In this document: positions 1 through 5,586 of the stretch, one piece after another | Position numbering within the stretch: the stretch's first letter is position 1 | Layout: every line of letters starts with the position of its first letter | Origin: Thiohalobacter sp. | Lineage (GTDB): Bacteria > Pseudomonadota > Gammaproteobacteria > DSM-19610 | DNA: 7,963 bases | Reading direction: 5' to 3' | Assembly: GCA_027080445.1 (NCBI GenBank) | Contig: JALWRY010000105.1 | Location: 1-7,963, forward strand | Translations under genes and position numbers: made by a program | Notes under the pieces: model-generated | Databases searched by the model: none | What the model was told of the DNA's origin: nothing | The model's input: the letters and a program-made list of their open reading frames with translations, nothing else

Positions 1-446
1 AAACCGATGTGCGCCGTCATGCGCCGTACCTGGCGGTTACGACCTTCCCTGAGGGTCAGTTTCAGCCAGCGGGTGGGGATGTTTTTGCGCTCGCGAATCG
101 GCGGATTGCGTGGCCAGATAGCCGGTTCGTCCATCAGTTCAGCCTGCGCGGGCAGCGTGGGGCCGTCCTTCAGGGTGACGCCATCCCGCAGTGGCTGCAG
201 ATCGGCATCGGTGGGATTACCTTCGACCTGCACCCAGTATTCCTTGGACTTGCCATGTTTCGGATTGGCGATACGCTGTTGCAGCCTGCCGTCGTCGGTC
301 AGCACCAGCAGGCCCTCGCTGTCGTAGTCGAGTCGGCCGGCGCAATAGACGCCCGGCAGGTCGATATAGTCGGCCAGCGTGGATTTTTCGCTATCGGTAG
401 TGAACTGCGATAACACCCGGAAGGGCTTGTTGAACAGTACAATCAC
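1..446 (-). CDS. rluE: 23S rRNA pseudouridine synthase RluE (partial, C-terminus outside window)
   Basis: RsuA/RluE-family enzyme that isomerises a uridine of 23S rRNA (position 2457 in E. coli) to pseudouridine in the cytoplasm. The visible 148 codons begin with VIVLFNKPF, the family's opening strand. Next comes GRLDYDSEGLLVLT, which holds the presumed catalytic Asp at residue 40, then WPRNPPIRERKNIPT and EGRNRQVRRMTAHIG. The WPRNPPIRERK stretch is typical of RluE rather than RsuA or RluB. The frame runs off the left edge; E. coli RluE is about 217 residues, so roughly one third is missing. The start is taken as GTG 446..444. An in-frame stop lies at 473..471 and no ATG or TTG lies between, so GTG is the only ordinary start before the conserved block. 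It overlaps the lon TGA as GTGA, which suggests translational coupling, and no well-spaced Shine-Dalgarno sequence is seen. Family assignment is firm; the precise target base is inferred. Confidence 0.93.
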   Translation of the reverse strand, partial: MIVLFNKPFRVLSQFTTDSEKSTLADYIDLPGVYCAGRLDYDSEGLLVLTDDGRLQQRIANPKHGKSKEYWVQVEGNPTDADLQPLRDGVTLKDGPTLPAQAELMDEPAIWPRNPPIRERKNIPTRWLKLTLREGRNRQVRRMTAHIG

Positions 447-2836
447 CTGTCGAATACGATAGGCGCCACGTCATCGAACTTTTCGGCAAAGTGTACCGTG
501 ATACCTTCGGTGATGTGTTCCGGGATATCTTCAAAGTCCCCCCGGTTGGCTTCCGGCAGAATCAGCTCGCGGATATTCATACGGCGTGCGGCAATGACTT
601 TTTCACGGATACCCCCGACAGGTAATACCTGCCCGGTCAGCGTCAGTTCGCCGGTCATGGCCAGTTTACGCACCGGGCGGCGGTTCCTGGCCAGCGACAA
701 CAGGGCGCTGGCCATGGTGATGCCGGCGCTCGGACCGTCTTTCGGCGTGGCGCCGGCCGGTACGTGCAGGTGAATGAGCGAGTGCTCGAAGAAGTCTGGC
801 GATGCGCCCCAGCGCTCGGCATTGGCGAGGATATAGCTGTAGGCGATTTCCGCCGACTCGCGCATGACATCGCCAAGCTGGCCGGTCAGTTTGAAACCGC
901 GGGTAAAGCTGTGAATCCGTGTGGCCTCGATGCTCAGGGTGGCGCCACCCATCGCCGTCCAGGCCAGGCCGGTAATCACGCCGACCCCGGTCATACGTTT
1001 TTCCCGGCCGAATACCGGTTTGCCGAGGTAATCCTCGATATCCCTGGCCCTGATGTGGATGGGGGTTTTCTCACCTTCAAGAATCTTTACCACAGCTTTG
1101 CGGGCGATCGCGCCCAGGTATTTCTCCAGCCGTCGCACGCCGGCCTCACGCGCATAGTCTTCGACGATCTTGCGCAAGGCCGCCTTGTCGATGCGTAACT
1201 GGCCGCGTGGTTTCAGGCCATTACGTTCCAGCTGGCGCGGCAACAGGTGGTGGCGGGCGATATCCATTTTTTCACTGGCGAGGTAACCGGACAGCTGGAT
1301 CATTTCCATACGATCCAGTAGCGGGCCGGGAATGGTGTCGAGCTGGTTGGCGGTACAGATGAACAGCGCCTTGGACAGGTCAAACGGGACATCCAGGTAA
1401 TGGTCGAGGAAGTCACTGTTCTGTTCCGGGTCGAGGACTTCAAGCAAGGCTGACGCCGGGTCGCCCTGGTAGGATGCGCCGACCTTGTCGATTTCATCGA
1501 GCATGATGACCGGGTTGGCGGACTGGGTGTCCTTGATCGACTGGATGAACTTGCCCGGCATGGCGCCCACATAAGTGCGGCGGTGTCCCTTGATCTCAGC
1601 CTCGTCGCGCATGCCGCCGAGTGAGAAGCGGAAGAATTTGCGGCCCAGCGCGCGTGCAATGGAACGCCCCAGCGAGGTTTTGCCGACACCGGGCGGGCCG
1701 ACGAACAGGATGATCGAACCGGACACTTCGCCCTTCATGATGCCGACGCCGATGAATTCCATAATGCGTTGCTTGATGTCTTCCAGACCGTCGTGGTCTT
1801 CATCGAGGATGCGCCGCGCCTCGGCAAGATCCAGCTGGTCTTGTGTATGTTTGCCCCAGGGCAGGCCGGTCAGCCAGTCGAGGTAATTACGCGTGGTGGA
1901 GTACTCCGGCGAGCCGGTTTCCAGCACCCCGAACTTGTCCATTTCTTCCTTTATGCGTTTTTCGGCCGCTTCCGGGAGAGTCAGGGATTCCAGCCGTTCC
2001 CTGAACTTGTCCAGTTCTGCCGTGCGGTCGTCCTTGGAAATACCCAGTTCTTTCTGGATCACCTTCATCTGTTCGCGCAGGATATGTTCGCGCTGGTGTT
2101 CCTGCATATCCTTTTCCACTTGCCTGCGGATATGCGCCTGCGCCTTGGCGACTTCCAGTTCCTTGATCAGCAGCGCATGGACACGTTGCAGGCGTTTGAG
2201 CAGGTCAACCGCCTCCAGGACTTCCTGTTGCTCGTGTTTGGCCGAGGTGGTGAGGCTGGCGGCAAAGTCGGCGAGATGCGAGGGGTCGTTGGGGTGGAAG
2301 TTGTCGAGGAACAGTTTGAATTCTTCGCCGTACAGGGGGTTCAGCGGCACCAGTTCCTTGATGGTGTTAATGATGGCGATGGCGTACGCCTTGATATCCG
2401 GTTGTTCGTCGTAATTCTGTTCCGGGAAATAGCGAACCTGCGCCGTAAACGGGGCCTGTTTGCCGATCCATTCCGTCACGCGGAAGCGTTGCAGGCCTTC
2501 CATCAGGACCTGCAGTTTGCCATCCACGCGGCCGGTCCGGTGAATCCGCGCGGCCGTCCCCATCTTGTAGAAATCGTTCAGGGTGGTCTGTTCCGGTCGG
2601 TCGGTATCCGTCAGTAACAGGCCGATGACGCTGTTCGCGTTTTCCTGCGCCAGCCGGATGGTGGATTCCCAGGTGCCGGGGTCAAGGAGCAAGGGGATGA
2701 CCTGGCCGGGAAAGAACGGGCGCTCGGATTGCGGCAGGATGGGGATAGTCCCCGGCAGGACATCCTGCGCACGCACCAGTCCACTGGCGTCGGGCTTGTC
2801 TTCGTCGATGTAATCGTTCGTTTCAGAATTATCCAT
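443..2836 (-). CDS. lon: ATP-dependent Lon protease (AsrA-like second Lon type)
   Basis: Cytoplasmic AAA+ serine protease, active as a homohexamer, that degrades misfolded and regulatory proteins. From ATG 2836..2834 it has 797 residues (E. coli Lon: 784). In order: substrate-binding N-domain (about 28-225), a helical, probably coiled region (225-300), Walker A GPPGVGKT (380-387), Walker B VIMLDE (443-448), an arginine in LLDRME (509), and the protease domain with Ser703 in DGPSAG and Lys746 in IREKVIAA. The 43-residue Ser-Lys spacing equals that of E. coli (679/722). The frame stays open to a TTG at 2908, but that would put the candidate promoter inside the gene, so the ATG is preferred; neither start has a clear Shine-Dalgarno sequence. 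The N-domain (RPFFPGQVIPLLL) and stretches such as GGATLSIEATRIHSFTRGF resemble, from memory, Pseudomonas AsrA (PA0779) more than canonical Lon, and no clpX or hupB is adjacent. A second lon elsewhere is therefore likely, but that is inference. Cotranscribed with rluE. Confidence 0.96.
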   Translation of the reverse strand: MDNSETNDYIDEDKPDASGLVRAQDVLPGTIPILPQSERPFFPGQVIPLLLDPGTWESTIRLAQENANSVIGLLLTDTDRPEQTTLNDFYKMGTAARIHRTGRVDGKLQVLMEGLQRFRVTEWIGKQAPFTAQVRYFPEQNYDEQPDIKAYAIAIINTIKELVPLNPLYGEEFKLFLDNFHPNDPSHLADFAASLTTSAKHEQQEVLEAVDLLKRLQRVHALLIKELEVAKAQAHIRRQVEKDMQEHQREHILREQMKVIQKELGISKDDRTAELDKFRERLESLTLPEAAEKRIKEEMDKFGVLETGSPEYSTTRNYLDWLTGLPWGKHTQDQLDLAEARRILDEDHDGLEDIKQRIMEFIGVGIMKGEVSGSIILFVGPPGVGKTSLGRSIARALGRKFFRFSLGGMRDEAEIKGHRRTYVGAMPGKFIQSIKDTQSANPVIMLDEIDKVGASYQGDPASALLEVLDPEQNSDFLDHYLDVPFDLSKALFICTANQLDTIPGPLLDRMEMIQLSGYLASEKMDIARHHLLPRQLERNGLKPRGQLRIDKAALRKIVEDYAREAGVRRLEKYLGAIARKAVVKILEGEKTPIHIRARDIEDYLGKPVFGREKRMTGVGVITGLAWTAMGGATLSIEATRIHSFTRGFKLTGQLGDVMRESAEIAYSYILANAERWGASPDFFEHSLIHLHVPAGATPKDGPSAGITMASALLSLARNRRPVRKLAMTGELTLTGQVLPVGGIREKVIAARRMNIRELILPEANRGDFEDIPEHITEGITVHFAEKFDDVAPIVFDR

Positions 2837-2870
2837 GGTCGGGGTTCTTGTTGTCCGTGTGGGATGTAAC

Positions 2871-2899
2871 AAATGGAGTGTCTTGGAGGATAAATCAAG
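2871..2899 (-). promoter_or_regulatory. Candidate sigma-32 (heat-shock) promoter of lon-rluE
   Basis: Read on the minus strand, CTTGATT (2899..2893) is followed by a 14-base spacer and CTCCATTT (2878..2871). The RpoH consensus is CTTGAAA, 13-14 bases, CCCCATnT, so the -35 matches 5 of 7 positions and the -10 all but one, with ideal spacing. Transcription would start near 2863, leaving a leader of about 28 bases to the lon ATG. The same DNA read for sigma-70 gives TTGATT with a poor -10 (CATTTG). Heat-shock control of lon is known in E. coli and of asrA in Pseudomonas, which supports the call. No experimental evidence is available here. Confidence 0.6.
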
Positions 2900-2928
2900 T
2901 CCTGGCAAAAAGGATTTTTGTTACGTGG

Positions 2929-2964
2929 GTTATCCACAGATTCTGTGGATAACTCTGTGGATTA
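2929..2964. promoter_or_regulatory. DnaA-box cluster: 25-bp palindrome of two perfect boxes plus a third near-match
   Basis: TTATCCACA at 2930..2938 (plus) and the same nonamer on the minus strand at 2952..2944 are both exact matches to the strong DnaA box (TTATNCACA). They face each other around T2941, giving a perfect palindrome with 12-base arms GTTATCCACAGA and TCTGTGGATAAC. A third box, TAATCCACA on the minus strand (2964..2956), differs from the consensus at one base. The two minus-strand boxes form a 12-base tandem repeat (2942..2953, 2954..2965) with one difference. The cluster begins 30 bases beyond the lon -35 and is far from ppnN, so DnaA bound here could affect lon transcription or DNA topology. 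The function is inferred. Confidence 0.75.
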
Positions 2965-3019
2965 CCCGTATCGAAGTGCAGCGAATGCCTGAAAAACCCG
3001 GTTCTGCGTTAAATCGTAC

Positions 3020-3060
3020 ATTTTTTAATCAATTTGTAATAATTGTTATAAAACAATGAG
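3020..3060. other. AT-rich stretch, possible duplex-unwinding element or promoter region
   Basis: Only 6 of 41 bases are G or C, in a clearly GC-rich window. It includes a run of six T (3021..3026), an IHF-like site (3027..3039) and a perfect inverted repeat ATTGTT-ATAA-AACAAT (3042..3057). TATAAA (3047..3052) with TTTAAT 17 bases upstream (3024..3029) could be a sigma-70 promoter towards ppnN with a leader of about 230 bases. Alternatively, its position between DnaA boxes at 2930..2964 and 3136..3144 is what a DNA-unwinding element would look like. The composition is directly visible; both roles are guesses. Confidence 0.4.
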
Positions 3061-3080
3061 TAATAGAGTATTTGTAGACT

Positions 3081-3117
3081 GAAAATCAAGCGAATGCCGC
3101 TTCAGGCGGTGATTTTC
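3081..3117. repeat. Imperfect inverted repeat / hairpin in lon-ppnN gap
   Basis: GAAAATCA (3081..3088) pairs with TGATTTTC (3110..3117), and inside it CCGC (3097..3100) pairs with GCGG (3106..3109) around loop TTCAG. An 8-base bulge AGCGAATG is left on the 5' side. No run of T follows, so it does not look like an intrinsic terminator. It could be a protein-binding palindrome or part of the ppnN leader if transcription starts upstream in the AT-rich stretch. Confidence 0.4.
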
Positions 3118-3135
3118 GGATTGCCTGCAAAGCCC

Positions 3136-3144
3136 TGTGTATAA
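3136..3144 (-). promoter_or_regulatory. Isolated perfect-consensus DnaA box
   Basis: On the minus strand this reads TTATACACA, an exact match to TTATNCACA, a box variant also present in E. coli oriC. It lies on the far side of the AT-rich stretch from the three-box cluster, about 170 bases from it and about 150 bases before the ppnN start. One such nonamer can occur by chance; its proximity to the cluster raises the likelihood that it matters. Confidence 0.5.
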
Positions 3145-3250
3145 GAACCGGCGTGTGGAACGCGGGGGATACGGATGTCAAGCGGAAAAGCGGGTTATTT
3201 TTGTGCCTGTTCCTTTACGGCAGGGCAACATTCCTGCCGCAAATTGCCGT

Positions 3251-3256
3251 TATACT
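3251..3256 (+). promoter_or_regulatory. Possible -10 element for ppnN-dsbB
   Basis: TATACT matches five of six bases of the sigma-70 -10 and lies 36 bases before the ppnN ATG, which would give a short leader of about 30 bases. No good -35 is seen; GCAACA at 3225..3230 is half-matched at a 20-base spacing. An activator or the upstream AT-rich promoter may be needed instead. Confidence 0.3.
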
Positions 3257-3292
3257 GGATGTACCGTAACAACAGGATAACAATACAAACTA

Positions 3293-4663
3293 ATGGATTA
3301 CACTGTCGTGGATGCCCGCATCAGTCCGCAGGGACGCCTGGATGTCTTGTCACAAGCCGAAGTCAACCGCCTGCTCGATAGCAGCAAGGGCGGCCTGTAT
3401 AACCTGCTCCGTAATTGTTCGCTGGCCGTACTCAACTGCGGCAATTCGCTGGACGACGGCAAGGAGCTCCTGGAACGTTACCCGGACTTCTCGATCAGCG
3501 TCCTGCAGCAGGAACGCGGTATCAAGCTGGAGGTTATCGGTGCGCCGGCGCATGCTTTTGTCGACGGTGTGATGATCAAGGGCATCAACGAGCACCTGTT
3601 CGCGGTGCTGCGCGATGTGATCTACGTCAGCAACGAGATCGAAAACAATTCCAAGTTTGACCTCGGCACGCCGGAGGGCGTCACCAATGCGGTGTTCCAG
3701 ATATTGCGCAACGCGCGCGTGCTGGTGCCCCGGGCCGAGCCGAACCTGGTGGTGTGCTGGGGCGGGCATTCCATCAGCCGGGAGGAATACGATTACACCA
3801 AGGTGGTGGGTTACCAGCTCGGCTTGCGTGGTCTGGATATCTGTACCGGCTGTGGCCCGGGCGCCATGAAAGGGCCGATGAAAGGCGCCAATATCGGTCA
3901 TGCCAAGCAGCGTATCAGTCCCGGCGTCTACCTGGGGATTACCGAGCCGGGTATTATTGCCGCGGAATCGCCAAATCCCATCGTCAATAACCTGGTGATC
4001 ATGCCGGATATCGAGAAGCGTCTTGAGGCTTTTGTGCGCACCGGCCACGGCATTGTGGTGTTCCCGGGTGGCGCGGGTACGGCCGAGGAAATTCTCTACC
4101 TGTTGGGGATTTTACTGCACCCTGATAATGCCGGCATGCCTTTCCCGTTGATACTGACCGGCCCCAAGCATGCCGAAGACTATTTCAAACGCATCAACCA
4201 GTTTATTGTCGATACGCTGGGCATCGAGGCGCAGCAACGCTATAAAATTGTGATCGACAACCCGGAACGGGTGGCGAGGGAAATGGCCGAGGGTATTCGC
4301 CAGGTGCGGGAATTCCGCAAGGTGCACGGCGATGCCTATTATTTCAACTGGATGCTGAAGATCGACGAGGCGTTCCAGAAACCGTTCCTGCCGACGCATG
4401 AAAATATGCGCGCCCTGGCGCTGCACAAGGACCAGGACAGGCACGAACTGGCGGCCAACCTGCGGCGCGCGTTTTCCGGTGTGGTAGCGGGGAACGTCAA
4501 GGATGAAGGCATACGTTCCATCGAGGAACATGGTCACTTCGAGATCCGTGGTGATACGGAAATCATGGAGCCGATGGATGAATTGCTGTCTTCCTTTGTC
4601 GCCCAACACCGCATGAAGCTGCCGGGTAAGGAATACACCCCCTGCTACCGGATTATCAAGTAG
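3293..4663 (+). CDS. ppnN: Pyrimidine/purine nucleotide 5'-monophosphate nucleosidase PpnN (YgdH)
   Basis: LOG-family cytoplasmic enzyme that splits nucleoside 5'-monophosphates into free base and ribose 5-phosphate, feeding purine salvage. In E. coli it is a tetramer stimulated by (p)ppGpp. The 456 residues nearly equal E. coli PpnN (454). There is an N-terminal regulatory domain (about 1-145) with LYNLLRNCSLAVLNCG. The Rossmann-like LOG core follows (about 146-335), with TGCGPGAMKGPMKGAN (185-200) and the nucleotide-binding, catalytic PGGAGTAEE (258-266). A C-terminal domain fills about 336-456. The older label 'lysine decarboxylase-like' for this fold is misleading. ATG 3293 gives an N-terminus that aligns with E. 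coli. AGGA at 3274..3277 is too far away (15 bases) to be a good Shine-Dalgarno sequence, so translation may be weak or unstructured-leader dependent. First gene of a probable two-gene unit with dsbB. Confidence 0.96.
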   Translation: MDYTVVDARISPQGRLDVLSQAEVNRLLDSSKGGLYNLLRNCSLAVLNCGNSLDDGKELLERYPDFSISVLQQERGIKLEVIGAPAHAFVDGVMIKGINEHLFAVLRDVIYVSNEIENNSKFDLGTPEGVTNAVFQILRNARVLVPRAEPNLVVCWGGHSISREEYDYTKVVGYQLGLRGLDICTGCGPGAMKGPMKGANIGHAKQRISPGVYLGITEPGIIAAESPNPIVNNLVIMPDIEKRLEAFVRTGHGIVVFPGGAGTAEEILYLLGILLHPDNAGMPFPLILTGPKHAEDYFKRINQFIVDTLGIEAQQRYKIVIDNPERVAREMAEGIRQVREFRKVHGDAYYFNWMLKIDEAFQKPFLPTHENMRALALHKDQDRHELAANLRRAFSGVVAGNVKDEGIRSIEEHGHFEIRGDTEIMEPMDELLSSFVAQHRMKLPGKEYTPCYRIIK

Positions 4664-4674
4664 GCACAGGACCC

Positions 4675-5187
4675 ATGCGCGACAGACTCTACCGTATTGC
4701 AACGGGTGCTCCTTACTGGATGGCGCTGGTGTTGCTGGCATTCAGTCTGGAAGGCGTGGCGCTGTTCTACCAATACCGGCTCGATTACGGGCCGTGTGTC
4801 ATGTGTATCCATGTACGTGTCTGGCTGCTGGGGCTTGTGTTTGCCGGATTGGTGGGTTTACTGGCGCGGCGCTGGCGTGGTCTGCTGGTACTGGCGCAGT
4901 GCCTGGTAGCGATAGTCGGGGCGGGCATGCTGGAACGTTCGCTGAAACTGCTGGGTACCGAGCGCGGCACCTATGAGGGCAGTTGCGCCATGGAATCGGG
5001 TCTGCCCGCCTGGTTTGCACTGGATAAATGGTTCCCGTCCGTGTTCCAGGTGCAGGAACCCTGCGGCTACACCCCGGAACTGTTATTCGGTATCACCATG
5101 GCCGAGGCGCTGGTCGTATTGTCCGGGTTGCTGCTGGTCCTGGGCCTGGTGATGACAGTCGTGACCCTGGCGGGGCGATCACGCTGA
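4675..5187 (+). CDS. dsbB: Disulfide bond formation protein B
   Basis: Inner-membrane quinone reductase that reoxidises periplasmic DsbA and passes the electrons to ubiquinone or menaquinone. Its 170 residues form four hydrophobic segments (about 14-33, 48-64, 69-86, 138-165). The first periplasmic loop has CVMC (Cys41/Cys44) followed by Arg48, the arginine linked to quinone interaction. The second loop has Cys104 and Cys130, flanking LDKWFPSVFQ. All four cysteines fall at the E. coli DsbB positions, so the redox relay looks complete. It starts 11 bases after the ppnN stop, with AGGA at 4668..4671 close before the ATG (a short 3-base spacing), so cotranscription is likely. Its last nine bases overlap the tail of the convergent glutaredoxin gene. 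No dsbA is present in the window. Confidence 0.96.
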   Translation: MRDRLYRIATGAPYWMALVLLAFSLEGVALFYQYRLDYGPCVMCIHVRVWLLGLVFAGLVGLLARRWRGLLVLAQCLVAIVGAGMLERSLKLLGTERGTYEGSCAMESGLPAWFALDKWFPSVFQVQEPCGYTPELLFGITMAEALVVLSGLLLVLGLVMTVVTLAGRSR

Positions 5188-5580
5188 AGGGGGTTCGCCG
5201 AAGCGTGCATTCAGCCATTCGATAATACGTTCGGATTCATACATCCAGGTGACCTGCCCATCGTCACCGGTAATCTGCAGGCAGGGCACCTTGACCTCGC
5301 CGCCGCCTTCCAGCAGGGCCTGCCGGTGTTGTGGATCGTTCTGCGCATCACGCAACTCGATATGCAGCGACAGCCGCCTGAGTGCCTGCCGGGTCTTGAT
5401 GCAGAACGGGCAGGTGCGGAACTGGTAGATCGCCAGTTGTCGGGTGGCTTCATCGACACGTTGCTGCGCCGGGGCAGGCCGCGTCATCCCCTTTGGCGCC
5501 GTGATCCACTCCCACAGCAACAGGATCGGGCCGACAATAGCCCGCACCAGCTTGAAAAAAAGGCGGATTAACAATCTCAT
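5179..5580 (-). CDS. Membrane-anchored glutaredoxin-like protein
   Basis: A 133-residue thioredoxin-fold protein. Residues about 3-27 are hydrophobic with interspersed Arg and Lys (RLFFKLVRAIVGPILLLWEW) and look like a membrane anchor or amphipathic helix. The glutaredoxin domain (about 48-128) has the dithiol active site CPFC (57-60), the cis-proline motif KVPCL (Pro99) and YESERIIEWL (114-123), a glutathione-binding and C-terminal helix motif. It probably uses glutathione to reduce disulfides or mixed disulfides. The positive charge flanking the anchor suggests the domain is cytoplasmic, but topology is not settled. Such anchored glutaredoxins (often annotated 'glutathione S-transferase N-terminal domain protein') occur in other Gammaproteobacteria. 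It starts 6 bases after the mgtC-like stop with no visible Shine-Dalgarno sequence, so coupled translation is likely. It ends inside dsbB by nine bases. Confidence 0.88.
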   Translation of the reverse strand: MRLLIRLFFKLVRAIVGPILLLWEWITAPKGMTRPAPAQQRVDEATRQLAIYQFRTCPFCIKTRQALRRLSLHIELRDAQNDPQHRQALLEGGGEVKVPCLQITGDDGQVTWMYESERIIEWLNARFGEPPSA

Positions 5581-5586
5581 GGGGAA

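Larger units (their letters stand above)
2837..3292. other. lon-ppnN divergent intergenic region (456 bases)
   Basis: No convincing gene is seen here. From left to right it holds the lon leader and heat-shock-type promoter, a cluster of DnaA boxes (2929..2964), a 10-base direct repeat AGCGAATGCC (2980..2989 and 3089..3098), a very AT-rich stretch (3020..3060), an imperfect hairpin (3081..3117), a further DnaA box (3136..3144) and a possible ppnN -10 (3251..3256). It is unusually long for a window where most genes are packed or overlapping, which suggests a regulatory or structural role. An IHF-like sequence AATCAA-N4-TAA lies at 3027..3039, one mismatch from WATCAA-N4-TTR. Confidence 0.7.

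Noticed and set aside
9..413. Plus-strand open frames at the left edge
   Set aside because: The minus strand there encodes clear RluE motifs; the plus-strand products resemble nothing.
764..1198. Open frame antisense to the lon protease domain
   Set aside because: Shadow of lon; composition reflects the reverse complement of conserved Lon motifs.
1769..2617. Long open frame antisense to lon (282 codons)
   Set aside because: It lies wholly inside a certain lon gene, shows no recognisable domain, and long antisense frames are common in GC-rich coding DNA.
2906..2908. TTG as the lon start
   Set aside because: It adds 24 residues unlike Lon N-termini and would place the candidate heat-shock promoter inside the gene.
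3081..3117. Intrinsic terminator
   Set aside because: The stem is bulged and no T-run follows on either strand; no gene ends nearby.
2929..3144. Definite oriC annotation
   Set aside because: Neighbouring genes are not typical of oriC and no GC-skew evidence is available from one window; kept as a hypothesis only.
3175..3381. 68-codon plus-strand frame overlapping the ppnN start
   Set aside because: It runs into ppnN in another frame, has no good ribosome binding site and no recognisable features.
3350..4048. Open frame antisense to ppnN (232 codons)
   Set aside because: Fully inside ppnN, which has all family motifs; no independent promoter or ribosome binding site.
3293..4663. Lysine decarboxylase or cytokinin-activating LOG enzyme
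   Set aside because: Length and the N- and C-terminal domains match PpnN; the LOG core alone gives the misleading names.
4112..4741. Open frame antisense to the ppnN 3' end and dsbB start
   Set aside because: Shadow of two well-identified genes.
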